A DNA stretch of 40,407 bases from Burkholderiales bacterium (GTDB lineage Bacteria; Pseudomonadota; Gammaproteobacteria; Burkholderiales; SG8-41), in assembly GCA_030683105.1 (NCBI GenBank), contig JAUXMZ010000018.1, positions 1 through 40,407 of the forward strand. The letters are read 5' to 3'. Positions 1 to 8,412 of this stretch are shown here, piece after piece. A model generated the notes under the pieces. The model did not search any database, was not told where the DNA came from, and saw only the letters and a list, made by a program, of their open reading frames with translations. Both the position numbers and the translations under genes were made by a program. Every line of letters begins with the position of its first letter. Within the stretch, counting starts at the first letter, position 1.

Positions 1-90
1 ACCAAGCGCACCATTTTTCGGCGCGTTTGCTCAATGCGCGATTTTTAGACATGATTAATCCTTACAAAAAGCCAAAACCTTACTTCAACC

Positions 91-135
91 GTTCGACGAA
101 CGCTGAGACATGAGTGTTCGACGAACGCTGAGACA
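91..135. repeat. Two 20-bp direct repeats, each with an 11-bp palindrome
   Basis: The 20-mer GTTCGACGAACGCTGAGACA occurs exactly at 91-110 and 116-135, 25 bp start to start. Each copy begins with the palindrome GTTCGACGAAC. The pair ends 30 bp before the acyl-CoA dehydrogenase start, so it could be a tandem operator for that gene (inference) or a simple tandem duplication. Confidence 0.6.
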
Positions 136-165
136 CGGCCAACCAATCACTAATCACCACACTAC

Positions 166-1317
166 ATGATCCGCGATCCTGAATCCTTCAACATCCTGCT
201 CGACACCATTGCGCGCTTTGTGCGCGAACGGTTGATTCCGGCCGAGCAGCAGGTCGTCGACAACGACGACATTCCCGCCGATATTCTGAACGAGATGCGC
301 GGCATGGGTTTGTTCGGCCTCACCATCCCCGAGCGCTACGGCGGGCTGGGCCTGACGATGGAAGAAGAGGTGCGGGTGACCATGACGCTGACCCGGGCCG
401 CACCTGCGTTCCGCTCCATCGTCGGCACCAACAACGGCATCGGTTCCATGGGCATCGTGATTGACGGCAGCGATGCGCAAAAGCAGCGCTACTTGCCGCG
501 GCTGGCGTCGGGCGAACTCATAGGCTCGTTTGCGCTGACCGAGCCCGGCGCAGGCTCCGACGCGGCTTCGCTCACCACCACTGCCAGGCGTGACGGCGAT
601 CACTATGTGCTCAACGGCACCAAGCGCTACATCACCAACGCGCCGGAGGCCGGCGTGTTCACCGTGATGGCGCGCACCGATCTGAAGAGCAAAGACGCCG
701 CCGGGGTTTCGGCCTTTATCGTCGAGCGCGATGCACCCGGGTTATCGGTCGGCAAACCCGACCGCAAGATGGGCCAGCGCGGCGCGCATACCGCCGATGT
801 AGTGTTCGACAACGCGCGCGTGCCGGCGGAAAACCTGATCGGCGGTAAAGAAGGCATGGGATTCAAGACCGCGATGAAAGTGCTCGACAAGGCGCGGCTC
901 AACATCGCCGCGGTGTGCGTCGGCGCCGCACAGCGCCTGCTCGACGAAGCGCTCAGCTACGCGCTCGAGCGCAAGCAGTTCGGCCAGCCGATCGCCGAGT
1001 TCCAACTGGTGCAGGCGATGCTCGCCGACAGCCAGGCCGAGCTCTATGCCGCGCGGAGCATGACGCTGGAGGCGGCGCGCCAGCGCGATGGCGGCGACGC
1101 CATCACGCTCGAAGCATCGTGCTGCAAGCTGTTCTCGTCCGAGATGGTGAGCCGTGTGGCCGACCGCGCGGTGCAGATCCACGGCGGCGCCGGTTACATG
1201 CAGGAATACGCGGTAGAGCGCCTGTATCGCGACGTGCGCCTGTTCCGGCTGTTCGAGGGCACCAGCCAGATCCAGCAATTGGTGATTGCGCGCCAGATGA
1301 TGCGCGCCCGGCGCTAA
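166..1317 (+). CDS. Acyl-CoA dehydrogenase (FAD)
   Basis: A 383-aa protein of normal length for the acyl-CoA dehydrogenase family, which introduces an alpha,beta double bond into acyl-CoA and passes electrons to ETF. The FAD/substrate signature FALTEPGAGSD is at residues 122-132, and the C-terminal LFEGTSQIQQ places the usual catalytic Glu at about residue 364. The ATG at 166 follows a leader with a 20-bp direct repeat. It lies 81 bp before a carboxyltransferase gene in the same direction, so the two are probably co-transcribed. This pairing resembles leucine/isovalerate and terpenoid acyl-CoA pathways, where a dehydrogenated acyl-CoA is then carboxylated. The specific substrate is not evident. 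Confidence 0.93.
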   Translation: MIRDPESFNILLDTIARFVRERLIPAEQQVVDNDDIPADILNEMRGMGLFGLTIPERYGGLGLTMEEEVRVTMTLTRAAPAFRSIVGTNNGIGSMGIVIDGSDAQKQRYLPRLASGELIGSFALTEPGAGSDAASLTTTARRDGDHYVLNGTKRYITNAPEAGVFTVMARTDLKSKDAAGVSAFIVERDAPGLSVGKPDRKMGQRGAHTADVVFDNARVPAENLIGGKEGMGFKTAMKVLDKARLNIAAVCVGAAQRLLDEALSYALERKQFGQPIAEFQLVQAMLADSQAELYAARSMTLEAARQRDGGDAITLEASCCKLFSSEMVSRVADRAVQIHGGAGYMQEYAVERLYRDVRLFRLFEGTSQIQQLVIARQMMRARR

Positions 1318-1398
1318 GCCACTCACCGCGCCCTGCACCCGGCGCCAGCAGGCGTGTTATATATAGAGAAATGGCGCATTGAAAACCAAGGAACCGCA

Positions 1399-2934
1399 GT
1401 GGCATTCGAAAAACTTATAGAGGACCTGAAACACCGGGAGGCCGAAGCGCTGGCGATGGGCGGTGCTGAGAAACTGGCCAAGCGCAAAGCGGAAGGCCAT
1501 CTCAACGCGCGCGAGCGCATAGAGCAGCTGACTGACGCCGGCAGCTTCATCGAATCCGGGCGCTACGCGCGCAGCAGCCGGCCCGAGGTCAAACACAAGA
1601 CGCCGGCCGATGGCAAGATCGCGGGCTTCGCGCGCATCGACGGCCGCGAGGTCGGCATCGTCTCCAACGATTTCACCGTGCTGGGCGCCTCGTCCTCCGT
1701 CGTCAACATGAAAAAAATCAAGCATGTGAAGCAGGCGGCCAGCAAGCGCGGGCTGCCGCTGGTTCTGCTTGGCGAATCCAGCGGCGCGCGCATGCCCGAC
1801 CGCATGGGCGCCGCGGGCCGTGCCATCATCGCCCAGGACCCGGCCGAGTACCAGCGCCTGCGCGAAACGCCGTGGGTATCCGCCCTCCTCGGCCAGTGCT
1901 ACGGATCCTCGACGTGGTATTCGGCGATGTCGGATTTCGTGGTGATGCGCAAGGGCGCGATCATGGCGATCGCCAGTCCCGGCGTCACTTCGATCGCGAT
2001 CAACAAGACCATCGATCCCGAGGAACTCGGCGGCTGGAAGCTGCTGACGGGCATATCGGGCCTCGCCGATCTGGCGGTCGACACCGACGAGCAGGCGCTC
2101 GCCGCCATCCGGCTGTTCCTGTCCTATCTGCCGGGCCACAACATGGCGCCGCCGCCCGAGTATCCGGTGCCGCAAGGCTCCGATGACGCATGCCGGAAAA
2201 TATTCGACATCCTGCCCGAATCACGCAACCAGGTGTACGACGTGCGCAAGATCATCGCCGCCATCGCCGATCTGGATTCGAGCTTCGAACTGAAGGCGCG
2301 CTACGGCAAGTCGATCGCCACCGTGCTGGCGCGGCTCGATGGCAAAAGCGTCGGCTTTATCGCCAGCAACCCGATGTTCAAGGGCGGCGCGCTCGATGCC
2401 GACGCCTGCCAGAAAGTCACCAGCTTCATGGTGCTGTGCGACTCGTTCAATATTCCCATCGTGTTCCTGGTCGACGTGCCCGGTTTTCTGATCGGGGTCG
2501 AAGGCGAGATCCGCGGCATGCCGGGCAAGGTCATCAACTGGTTGAATGCGCTGTCGCAGGTCACGGTGCCCAAAGTCACCATCATCATGAGGAAGAGCTA
2601 CGGCCAGGCCTATATCAACATGGGCGGCGGGAAAAATACCGATGAGCTGGCGTGCTGGCCCACCGCCGACCTGGGCTTCATGGACCCGGCGGTTTCGGTC
2701 AACGTGCTCCACGGCGTAAAACGCGAGGACGATCCCGAACGCTTCGATCAACTCAAAGCCGAGGTCGAGCGCGACACGTCGGCCTGGGGGCTCGCCGAAT
2801 TGTACGAAGCGCAGAACGTCATCGACCCGCGCGACACGCGCGACTTTCTGATCCGCACGCTGCAAGTGCACCGCCTGCGGCTCAGGAACGGCGTTGGCGA
2901 ACACCGCCTGGCCAACTGGCCGACCAGTTTTTGA
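1399..2934 (+). CDS. Acyl-CoA carboxylase carboxyltransferase subunit (first paralogue)
   Basis: Biotin-dependent carboxyltransferase of the crotonase fold (PccB/MccB family), which moves CO2 from carboxybiotin to an acyl-CoA. The GTG at 1399 is chosen because it gives 511 aa, exactly the length of the paralogue at 9578, begins VAFE against MAFE there, and follows AAGGAA; an earlier ATG at 1354 would add 15 residues unlike the family. The N-terminal half carries GESSGARMPDRMG (about 125-137), and the C-terminal half carries VDVPGFLIGVEGE and the IIMRKSYGQAY stretch. Both CT half-domains are complete. No biotin carrier or carboxylase is adjacent; those at 9327 and 11275 are the likely partners (inference). 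Confidence 0.9.
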   Translation: MAFEKLIEDLKHREAEALAMGGAEKLAKRKAEGHLNARERIEQLTDAGSFIESGRYARSSRPEVKHKTPADGKIAGFARIDGREVGIVSNDFTVLGASSSVVNMKKIKHVKQAASKRGLPLVLLGESSGARMPDRMGAAGRAIIAQDPAEYQRLRETPWVSALLGQCYGSSTWYSAMSDFVVMRKGAIMAIASPGVTSIAINKTIDPEELGGWKLLTGISGLADLAVDTDEQALAAIRLFLSYLPGHNMAPPPEYPVPQGSDDACRKIFDILPESRNQVYDVRKIIAAIADLDSSFELKARYGKSIATVLARLDGKSVGFIASNPMFKGGALDADACQKVTSFMVLCDSFNIPIVFLVDVPGFLIGVEGEIRGMPGKVINWLNALSQVTVPKVTIIMRKSYGQAYINMGGGKNTDELACWPTADLGFMDPAVSVNVLHGVKREDDPERFDQLKAEVERDTSAWGLAELYEAQNVIDPRDTRDFLIRTLQVHRLRLRNGVGEHRLANWPTSF

Positions 2935-3004
2935 TATAGATAATAATTATATGATTTAATTGATATTTATTCTGAGCGCCGGGCAAAAACGAGTCAGCAC
3001 GAAG

Positions 3005-3020
3005 GTAAGTGACCACTTAC
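3005..3020. promoter_or_regulatory. Palindrome GTAAGTG-AC-CACTTAC upstream of the LpxR-like gene
   Basis: A perfect 7-bp inverted repeat with a 2-bp centre, 70 bp before the ATG at 3091 and just after an AT-rich stretch (2935-2975) that could hold a promoter. The size and symmetry suit a dimeric regulator site. No regulator gene is next to it, so the role is inference. Confidence 0.3.
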
Positions 3021-3090
3021 ATCGAAGGAGCGCGCCTTGTGTTGCGCCGCAGCATGGTGTTTAATCTCCCCTTTAAAATCAATTATCTGT

Positions 3091-4140
3091 ATGTCCACCA
3101 ACTTTCCCACTCTGTCGCGCAAAGCCGCATCCGTGCTGACCGTTGCCGCATGGCTGCTGCTGGCAGCCTCGGCGCATGCTGCCGATGCCCCGGCAGGAAA
3201 ACTGCCGACGCCGCCCAAAGGCAGCGAGTTCCAGCTGTTCATCGAGAACGACATGCTGGCCGGCACCGACCACTATTACACCAACGGCATCAAATTCGGC
3301 ATCGGCGTGCCGTTCGACACCCTGCAGCAGGTGTTCAAGATTCCCGCCAAGTTCACGCTCGATTTGTTCACCGACCCTGGCGCCGATTATCATTTCGGCC
3401 TGTTCGCGGGCCAGAACCTGTACACCCCGCGCAACATCACCATAGGCTCGCCCCAGCCGTACGACCGGCCGTGGGCGGCGTGGTTGTACCTCGGCGGCGT
3501 GGCGCAGCGCGTGAAGGGCAACCGGATGGACACCGCGGAACTCGACATCGGCATGGTCGGGCCATGGGCGCTGGGCGAACAGGTCCAGTCCCAATGGCAC
3601 AGCGTGATCGGCACGGCGCAGCCTCAGGGCTGGGGCAATCAGACGCCGGGCGAACCGGGATTTCTGGTGTCCTATCTGCAGAAGCGCAAGTACGGCACGC
3701 GGCACATCGAGTTCGTGCCGCACGCCGGCGTCACGCTCGGCACGGTGATGACGCTGGCGCGGGTCGGCGGCATCGTGCGCATCGGCCGCAACATGACGGG
3801 CTTCGGGCCCGACGGCATAGAACCCGGCGGCGCCATGCTGCAGAACACGCGCCGCGAGCACGAAGGCGCGGGGCGCGCATCGTTTGAATGGTACGGCTTC
3901 GTTGGCGCCGATCTGCGCTACGTCGCGCGCAACATTTTTCTGGACGGCACGGTGTTCCGCGGCGGGCCCAGCGTCGATAGTCGCGAGCTGGTCCATGATT
4001 TCACCGCAGGCGTGTCCGCGCGCATCAACACCTACCGGCTCTCGCTCACCCGCATTTTACGCAGCGAGGAATTCACCACGCCGTTTAGCAGCGGCGGCAG
4101 GCAGAGCTTTTACTCGCTCAACCTCGGGCTCGAGTTCTGA
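3091..4140 (+). CDS. LpxR-like outer-membrane lipid A deacylase (DUF2219)
   Basis: A 349-aa secreted protein. The ATG at 3091 gives a signal peptide (hydrophobic stretch VLTVAAWLLLAASAHA, cleavage before ADAP); the in-frame start at 3037 would add 18 non-signal residues. The mature N-terminus has the family block IENDMLAGTDHYYTNG with the conserved Asn-Asp and Thr, and a later WHSVIG...QGWGNQ block with the conserved His. The chain ends in an aromatic residue (GLEF), as outer-membrane beta-barrels do. LpxR removes the 3'-acyloxyacyl group of lipid A in a calcium-dependent way; whether this homologue acts on lipid A is inferred. It looks monocistronic. Confidence 0.82.
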   Translation: MSTNFPTLSRKAASVLTVAAWLLLAASAHAADAPAGKLPTPPKGSEFQLFIENDMLAGTDHYYTNGIKFGIGVPFDTLQQVFKIPAKFTLDLFTDPGADYHFGLFAGQNLYTPRNITIGSPQPYDRPWAAWLYLGGVAQRVKGNRMDTAELDIGMVGPWALGEQVQSQWHSVIGTAQPQGWGNQTPGEPGFLVSYLQKRKYGTRHIEFVPHAGVTLGTVMTLARVGGIVRIGRNMTGFGPDGIEPGGAMLQNTRREHEGAGRASFEWYGFVGADLRYVARNIFLDGTVFRGGPSVDSRELVHDFTAGVSARINTYRLSLTRILRSEEFTTPFSSGGRQSFYSLNLGLEF

Positions 4141-4274
4141 TCTACGCTAACGCCTGAAGCGCTTGAAGGATGTCAGCGGGAGGGACAGAGTGTTCCATTT
4201 AAACACGGTCTTCGGCCGCATATATCACGTTAGCGCGAAAGGTTGCGCTGACGATCGACTGTACTGTCGCACAG

Positions 4275-4868
4275 TTGAAATCCATAGCTAAGGCGGTAAT
4301 GCTCGCGCTCGTTTCATGCATGGCGTCGGCATGCAGCACATTTGTAGCATATTCAGGTCCGGAGTTGCCTGACCCGGAAGTCGCCACAGTCGAGTGTTAC
4401 TCACGGTATTACTTCGTTTATCTCGAGAGTTGTAGTGTAACCGCCATCGACGGACGCAGACCTGGCCTGTCGCAACTCTTCAGCAACACAAGCAAAGTTA
4501 CCCCGGGCCGGCATTGGCTGGAGATTGCATTCGAACGCTACTTCGGAGGCGGCGGAGGGGTGACAGATGTATGTGCTTTCGACCTCGACGTGAACGCCGG
4601 CCACGTCTACCGGATTAGCGCCCATAGCCTGAAAACGGACATTGGTTTGCTGGCCAAACACAGCAGCCCTTCTTTCTACAGTGGATCGCTCGATCTTGGC
4701 GTTACGTCACCTGCAGAGGCGCGGGAAACACATCAGATAAAGGTTACTTGCAGCTTTGGCGGGGGCAGTATGTGTCGCCAGATCTCGGATTGCTCACCAC
4801 ACCCCGATATGCAGTGCATACCCCAGGAAGGGCACAGTTTTGGCCGGTGTGGTTTTGAAACGCGCTAA
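4275..4868 (+). CDS. Predicted lipoprotein, unknown function
   Basis: A 197-aa protein with a lipoprotein signal: MKSIAKAVMLALVSCMASAC, the lipobox being MASAC, followed by a Ser that favours outer-membrane sorting. The start is a TTG at 4275, the only start that keeps the signal peptide intact. The middle has a beta-rich block (GRHWLEIAFERYFGGGGG) and a C-terminal Cys-rich tail (CSFGGGSMCRQISDC...MQCIP). Base composition is lower in GC than its neighbours. I do not recognise a named family. An inverted repeat (4872-4879 with 4922-4929) follows directly. Confidence 0.72.
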   Translation: MKSIAKAVMLALVSCMASACSTFVAYSGPELPDPEVATVECYSRYYFVYLESCSVTAIDGRRPGLSQLFSNTSKVTPGRHWLEIAFERYFGGGGGVTDVCAFDLDVNAGHVYRISAHSLKTDIGLLAKHSSPSFYSGSLDLGVTSPAEARETHQIKVTCSFGGGSMCRQISDCSPHPDMQCIPQEGHSFGRCGFETR

Positions 4869-4871
4869 CAA

Positions 4872-4929
4872 GCCATTCAAGACGGGTCTCCGCCAGCGAG
4901 CCTGGCTAGCCGCCGCTGCCTCTGAATGG
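4872..4929 (+). terminator. Inverted repeat downstream of the lipoprotein gene
   Basis: GCCATTCA at 4872-4879 pairs with TGAATGGC at 4922-4929 around a GC-rich 42-nt interior that can itself pair in part. It begins 3 bp after the stop. There is no clear U-tract, so intrinsic termination is possible but unproven. Confidence 0.35.
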
Positions 4930-5025
4930 CGACGATAGGGCCGTCCAAAAACCAAAGAGGCCAGGCACGATTTATTCCATAATTCGATCTAGGCTTTTTT
5001 AGTTAGCCCGGAAAAGGAGGTTCTC

Positions 5026-5475
5026 ATGAGAGTGAGGTGCGTAGCATGGTGTGCAGCGCTGGTGTTTGCGATTCTTCCTGCCGTCTCCTTTGCTCAATCA
5101 CCCTGCCCCGGAATTCACGTGAAGGTTCTGAACATCAGAAACAGCACCGGAACCGTGGCTTGCGCGCTTTTCGAATCGGAAGCCGGTTTCCCTACGGAGT
5201 TTCTGCACTCCGCAACCAATATCATGGTCATAAAAATCCGGGCTACGCAGGCGCGTTGCGACTTCGAAGACATTCCGCCGGGAAAGTATGCGCTTGCCGT
5301 CATTCATGATGAAAACATGAACGGCATACTGGACACGAACTGGCTGGGGATCCCGACGGAAGGCTACGGTTTTTCAAACGACGCCAAGGCCACGCTTGGC
5401 GCGCCTTCGTTTTCTGCCGCCAGCTTCCCGTACGACGGGCGAAACCTGGATCTGACTATCAGTCTGGAGTACTAA
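5026..5475 (+). CDS. DUF2141 secreted protein
   Basis: A 149-aa protein with a Sec signal (MRVRCVAWCAALVFAILPAVSFA, cleaved before QSPC). The mature part matches the DUF2141 pattern: an N-terminal strand IHVKVLNIRNSTGTVACALF, then IPPGKYALAVIHDENMNG with the acidic DENMNG loop, then LGIPTEGYGFSNDA. Members are periplasmic beta-sandwich proteins of unknown role. The ribosome-binding site AAAGGAGG lies at 5013-5020, ahead of the ATG. The gene stands alone between a lipoprotein gene and a leftward operon. Confidence 0.85.
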   Translation: MRVRCVAWCAALVFAILPAVSFAQSPCPGIHVKVLNIRNSTGTVACALFESEAGFPTEFLHSATNIMVIKIRATQARCDFEDIPPGKYALAVIHDENMNGILDTNWLGIPTEGYGFSNDAKATLGAPSFSAASFPYDGRNLDLTISLEY

Positions 5476-5591
5476 GCGCCCGTAACAAAATCAGAAAATT
5501 AGCCGGGCGGTTACATTGGTACTGGCCTTTTTGATATGCGCGTTTAGTCATCAACTGAATCGGGGGAAGATTCCGCTGCGCAAGCGCGATG

Positions 5592-6590
5592 TCAGTCGTT
5601 GACCGGAGTCGCCGCCGGCAGCGCGATGCTCTGCCCGCCTGCGACTTTTCGCAGCAGATCCGGATAGTCGCTGATGATGCCGTCCACACCCCACGCGATC
5701 ATGCGCCGCATGTCGGCCTCGTCGTTGACGGTCCACACCACCACTTTTAGTCCCAGGGCTTGCGCCTCTTTCACGCTTTCCGCTGAAACCTCGGTGTACG
5801 ACGGCGACCACACCGCACCACCCGCGGCTTTGACCAGGCGCGGGATCGAGCCACCGAACTGGCTCACGTGCATGCCGGGCATCCACGGCGATTCAGTCTG
5901 GCTGGCGAGGATGTTGTCGGTGAAGCTCTGCTGCGCCGTCAGATAGGCCGTGGATATTTCCGGCGCTTCCTGTTGCACGATGGCGAGGGTGCGCCAGTCG
6001 AACGACTGGATCGTTGCGCGCCGTTCCATTTTCTCTTTAATAATCAATTTAATAAGTGTACGCGCGAATTCCCCGGGCGGTGCCGTGCGCTCCGGATGCA
6101 AAGGCGAGAGCTTGGTTTCGATGTTGAAGCGCACGGTGTCGTTGCCGGCTTTGCGCGCGAGCGCGAACACGTCGGCCAGCCGCGGTATGCGCGCGCCGGC
6201 GACCGCCTGCTGCCGAGGAAAGCGCGCCGCATACGCGCTGCCAGGCTTGATGCGGCCGACGTCGTAACGCTGCAACTCGTTGTAAGTCAGTTGCCGGATC
6301 GGCGGCCCGTCCTGCGCGAGCCACGCGCCGTCGGGGCCGCGCGTGATGTCGGGATTGAGTATCGAATCGTGGCTGACGACGACGATGCCATCTTTAGTGA
6401 TCGCGCAATCCAGTTCGAGTGTAGTCACGCCTATCGCCAGCGCGTGCGCGAAGGCCGGCAGCGTATTCTCAGGCAGCAGTCCGCGCGCGCCGCGATGTCC
6501 CTGCAGGTCGATAGCCAGTGCGGGCATGATGCTTATGACTGTAACGATGGCATACCAGCATACCGCAAACGAAGGCCGCACGCGCCGCAT
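5592..6590 (-). CDS. Glycerophosphodiester phosphodiesterase
   Basis: A 332-aa GDPD-family TIM-barrel enzyme, which hydrolyses glycerophosphodiesters to glycerol-3-phosphate and an alcohol. The start ATG at 6590 gives a secretory N-terminus (FAVCWYAIVTVISIMPALA) followed directly by the catalytic blocks QGHRGARGLLPENT (general acid/base His and Arg), LELDCAITKDG (metal ligands Glu, Asp) and VVSHD (His). A C-terminal VVVWTVNDEADMRRMIAWGVDGIISDYPD block is typical of the family. A longer open frame upstream overlaps the next gene and is rejected. It starts 8 bp after the stop of the upstream secreted-protein gene, so the two form an operon. Confidence 0.9.
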   Translation of the reverse strand: MRRVRPSFAVCWYAIVTVISIMPALAIDLQGHRGARGLLPENTLPAFAHALAIGVTTLELDCAITKDGIVVVSHDSILNPDITRGPDGAWLAQDGPPIRQLTYNELQRYDVGRIKPGSAYAARFPRQQAVAGARIPRLADVFALARKAGNDTVRFNIETKLSPLHPERTAPPGEFARTLIKLIIKEKMERRATIQSFDWRTLAIVQQEAPEISTAYLTAQQSFTDNILASQTESPWMPGMHVSQFGGSIPRLVKAAGGAVWSPSYTEVSAESVKEAQALGLKVVVWTVNDEADMRRMIAWGVDGIISDYPDLLRKVAGGQSIALPAATPVND

Positions 6591-6598
6591 GCTGTGGG

Positions 6599-7276
6599 CT
6601 AGATGCCGCCTACGCCCATCGCGATGAGGCGCCAGCCATTCGGTTCTTTGACAAAGCACGCAGTGTGCTCGATCGGGCTGCGGATCTGCTCTTCCGGAAC
6701 AAACCCCTCGCCTTCCTTGATTTTGACTTTCACCCAACGTTGCTTGACGTCCGCGACTTGGTCTGCAACATCCCAGTCGGTGACCGCGACGATATCGTAG
6801 GCCAGCGTCTGCAGCGTAGCCGACGCGGAGGAGGGTTCGGATTTGACCAGCACGTCCCTGGCGATGATCGCGCCATGAGTGTGGGGATCGATGTTGTCGG
6901 GCCACTTGGGCAGCACGTAGGGCGCGCAGAATTCGTCGGGCGCTTTATCGCGCTTGCGGTACGCGCCGCCAAGAAACAGAGCAGCTTTCAATTCCAGCCA
7001 CAACGGACTGTCCTCGGCGTCGAAATCCCACAGTTTTTTGAATTCCGAGATGCCCCGCGTGCCGTCGAAGCTGTTGCGGATGTTTTTGTCGATGATGCCG
7101 AGCACGAGTTTGCGGTCTTTTTTGTCGAGCGCATCGAGCAGGCGGTTCTTGAAACTGACCCAGGAGGCGTCTTTGGCGCCCTCGTCCACCGGTTGCAGTT
7201 TCATGTCCTGCGCTCCCGCCGGCAGGGTGAACAGGGTAAGCAGGCAAAGGCAGATGAGGGTTTGGTGCAGCCGCAT
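6599..7276 (-). CDS. Conserved secreted protein with an SH3-like C-terminal part
   Basis: A 225-aa protein from the ATG at 7276, giving the signal MRLHQTLICLCLLTLFTLPAGA before QDM; a TTG 24 bp upstream adds a non-signal stretch. The C-terminal half (ARDVLVKSEPSSASATLQTL ... WVKVKIKEGEGFVPEEQI) reads like a bacterial SH3 fold, which often binds cell wall. I recognise it as a conserved proteobacterial protein but know no function. It is the first gene of a two-gene leftward operon with the glycerophosphodiesterase. Confidence 0.75.
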   Translation of the reverse strand: MRLHQTLICLCLLTLFTLPAGAQDMKLQPVDEGAKDASWVSFKNRLLDALDKKDRKLVLGIIDKNIRNSFDGTRGISEFKKLWDFDAEDSPLWLELKAALFLGGAYRKRDKAPDEFCAPYVLPKWPDNIDPHTHGAIIARDVLVKSEPSSASATLQTLAYDIVAVTDWDVADQVADVKQRWVKVKIKEGEGFVPEEQIRSPIEHTACFVKEPNGWRLIAMGVGGI

Positions 7277-7310
7277 GACTGGAGTCCGTAAGAAAATCAA
7301 GAAAAGCTAG

Positions 7311-7495
7311 CCGCCGATGAACGCCGATGAACGCCGATGAAAAAGCAAATCGACAGGATTTACAGGATCATCAGGATCGAATAAAAAATAAATCGTGTAA
7401 ATCTTGTTAATCCTGTCTATGGTTTTTTGCTCTTGATCTTATCTGCGTACCCGTCGAGTGGGTATTAAAAAGAATCCATCGGCGTCCATCGGCGG
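7311..7495. repeat. Nested inverted repeat made of short tandem units
   Basis: The left outer arm (7311-7340) is three 10-bp units (CCGCCGATGA, then ACGCCGATGA twice). The right outer arm (7475-7495) is its reverse complement with substitutions. Inside, 7351-7379 has about three 9-bp units (ACAGGATTT, ACAGGATCA, TCAGGATCG), matched by the complement at 7394-7417. A small hairpin (TACCC/GGGTA, 7448-7464) lies between. It fills the spacer between the 3' end of the enoyl-CoA hydratase-like gene and the 5' end of the secreted-protein gene. Confidence 0.75.
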
Positions 7496-7530
7496 TTTAT
7501 CTGGGGTTGAGTTCTGTTTGATACGAGCGC

Positions 7531-8337
7531 TTATTTACCTTTAAATACGCCCTGCCGCTTTTCGAAGAATGCCGCCAGCGCTTCGGCATGGTCCTCGGTT
7601 TTGTGGCAGATTGCCTGGAACGCCGAGCATACGTCCAGGTGTTCCTCGAGGTTCTGGCGCTGCGCGAGCTTGAGCAGGCGCTTGGCGTAGCGTATGGCCT
7701 GCGGCGGCTTGGCGGCGATCTGGGCGGCAAGCGCTTTGGCGCGCGGCAGCAGTTCGTCGGGCGCGGTCACTTCGAGCAGGATACCCAGTTGCAGCGCTTC
7801 CTCGGCCTTGACGATGCGGCTGGTGAACGTGAGCTCGGCCGCGCGCTGGTAGCCGATCAGACGCTGCAGGAACCAGCTGCCGCCATCGCCGGCGATGATG
7901 CCGAGATTGGCGAAGGTCTCGCCGAACTGGGCAAGAGTCGAGCCGATGCGGATATCGCACATATTGGCCATGTCGAAGCCGGCGCCGATCGCCGGCCCGT
8001 TGACCGCCGCGATCACCGGGATTTCGGCGCGCTCGAGCGCGAGTGGAATGCGCTGCACGCCGCCGCGGTAATTCTGCTCCAGCACGTGCGGCGCGGCCCT
8101 GGCGCGTTCGCCCATGGTCTTGATGTTGCCGCCGGCGGAAAATGCGCTGCCGGCGCCGATCATGATCAGCACCGATATTTCCGGCGTGGCATTGGCCCAG
8201 GCAATCACCCGCGGGATTTCCGTAACCAGTTCGGTGCTGGTCAGCGCATTGCGCACATCGTCGCGATTGAACGTGAGCACGGCGACGCGGCCGTCGATTT
8301 CGAGCGTGGCATCCTTGAGCGGGGGCAGGTCGGTCAT
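7531..8337 (-). CDS. Crotonase-superfamily protein (enoyl-CoA hydratase/isomerase-like)
   Basis: A 268-aa crotonase-fold protein. Both oxyanion-hole blocks are visible, GAGSAFSAGGNIK (61-73) and NGPAIGAGFDMANMCDIR (113-130). Aligning the motif after CDI by eye, the two glutamates of classical enoyl-CoA hydratase are replaced (Thr134, Phe142), while an Asp follows at 151 in GIIAGDGGSWFL. That layout resembles isomerase-type members (PaaG-like) that use an Asp, so hydratase activity should not be assumed. The gene lies 75 bp downstream of the regulator gene in the same direction, so the pair may be co-transcribed. Confidence 0.85.
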   Translation of the reverse strand: MTDLPPLKDATLEIDGRVAVLTFNRDDVRNALTSTELVTEIPRVIAWANATPEISVLIMIGAGSAFSAGGNIKTMGERARAAPHVLEQNYRGGVQRIPLALERAEIPVIAAVNGPAIGAGFDMANMCDIRIGSTLAQFGETFANLGIIAGDGGSWFLQRLIGYQRAAELTFTSRIVKAEEALQLGILLEVTAPDELLPRAKALAAQIAAKPPQAIRYAKRLLKLAQRQNLEEHLDVCSAFQAICHKTEDHAEALAAFFEKRQGVFKGK

Positions 8338-8412
8338 GGGCGTTCCGGAGAGCGGTGTGTGTAAAGGCGCTTATGGTAAGCGCTCGCTGCGGCGCTTACA
8401 ACCGGACGGGGT

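Noticed and set aside
91-157. CRISPR-like repeats near the left end
   Set aside because: Only two 20-bp copies with a 5-bp gap and then short heptads; no spacers and no cas genes.
5592-6905. Longer N-terminus for the glycerophosphodiesterase
   Set aside because: The extra 105 residues overlap the upstream gene in another frame and have shadow composition; the ATG at 6590 gives a proper secretory start.
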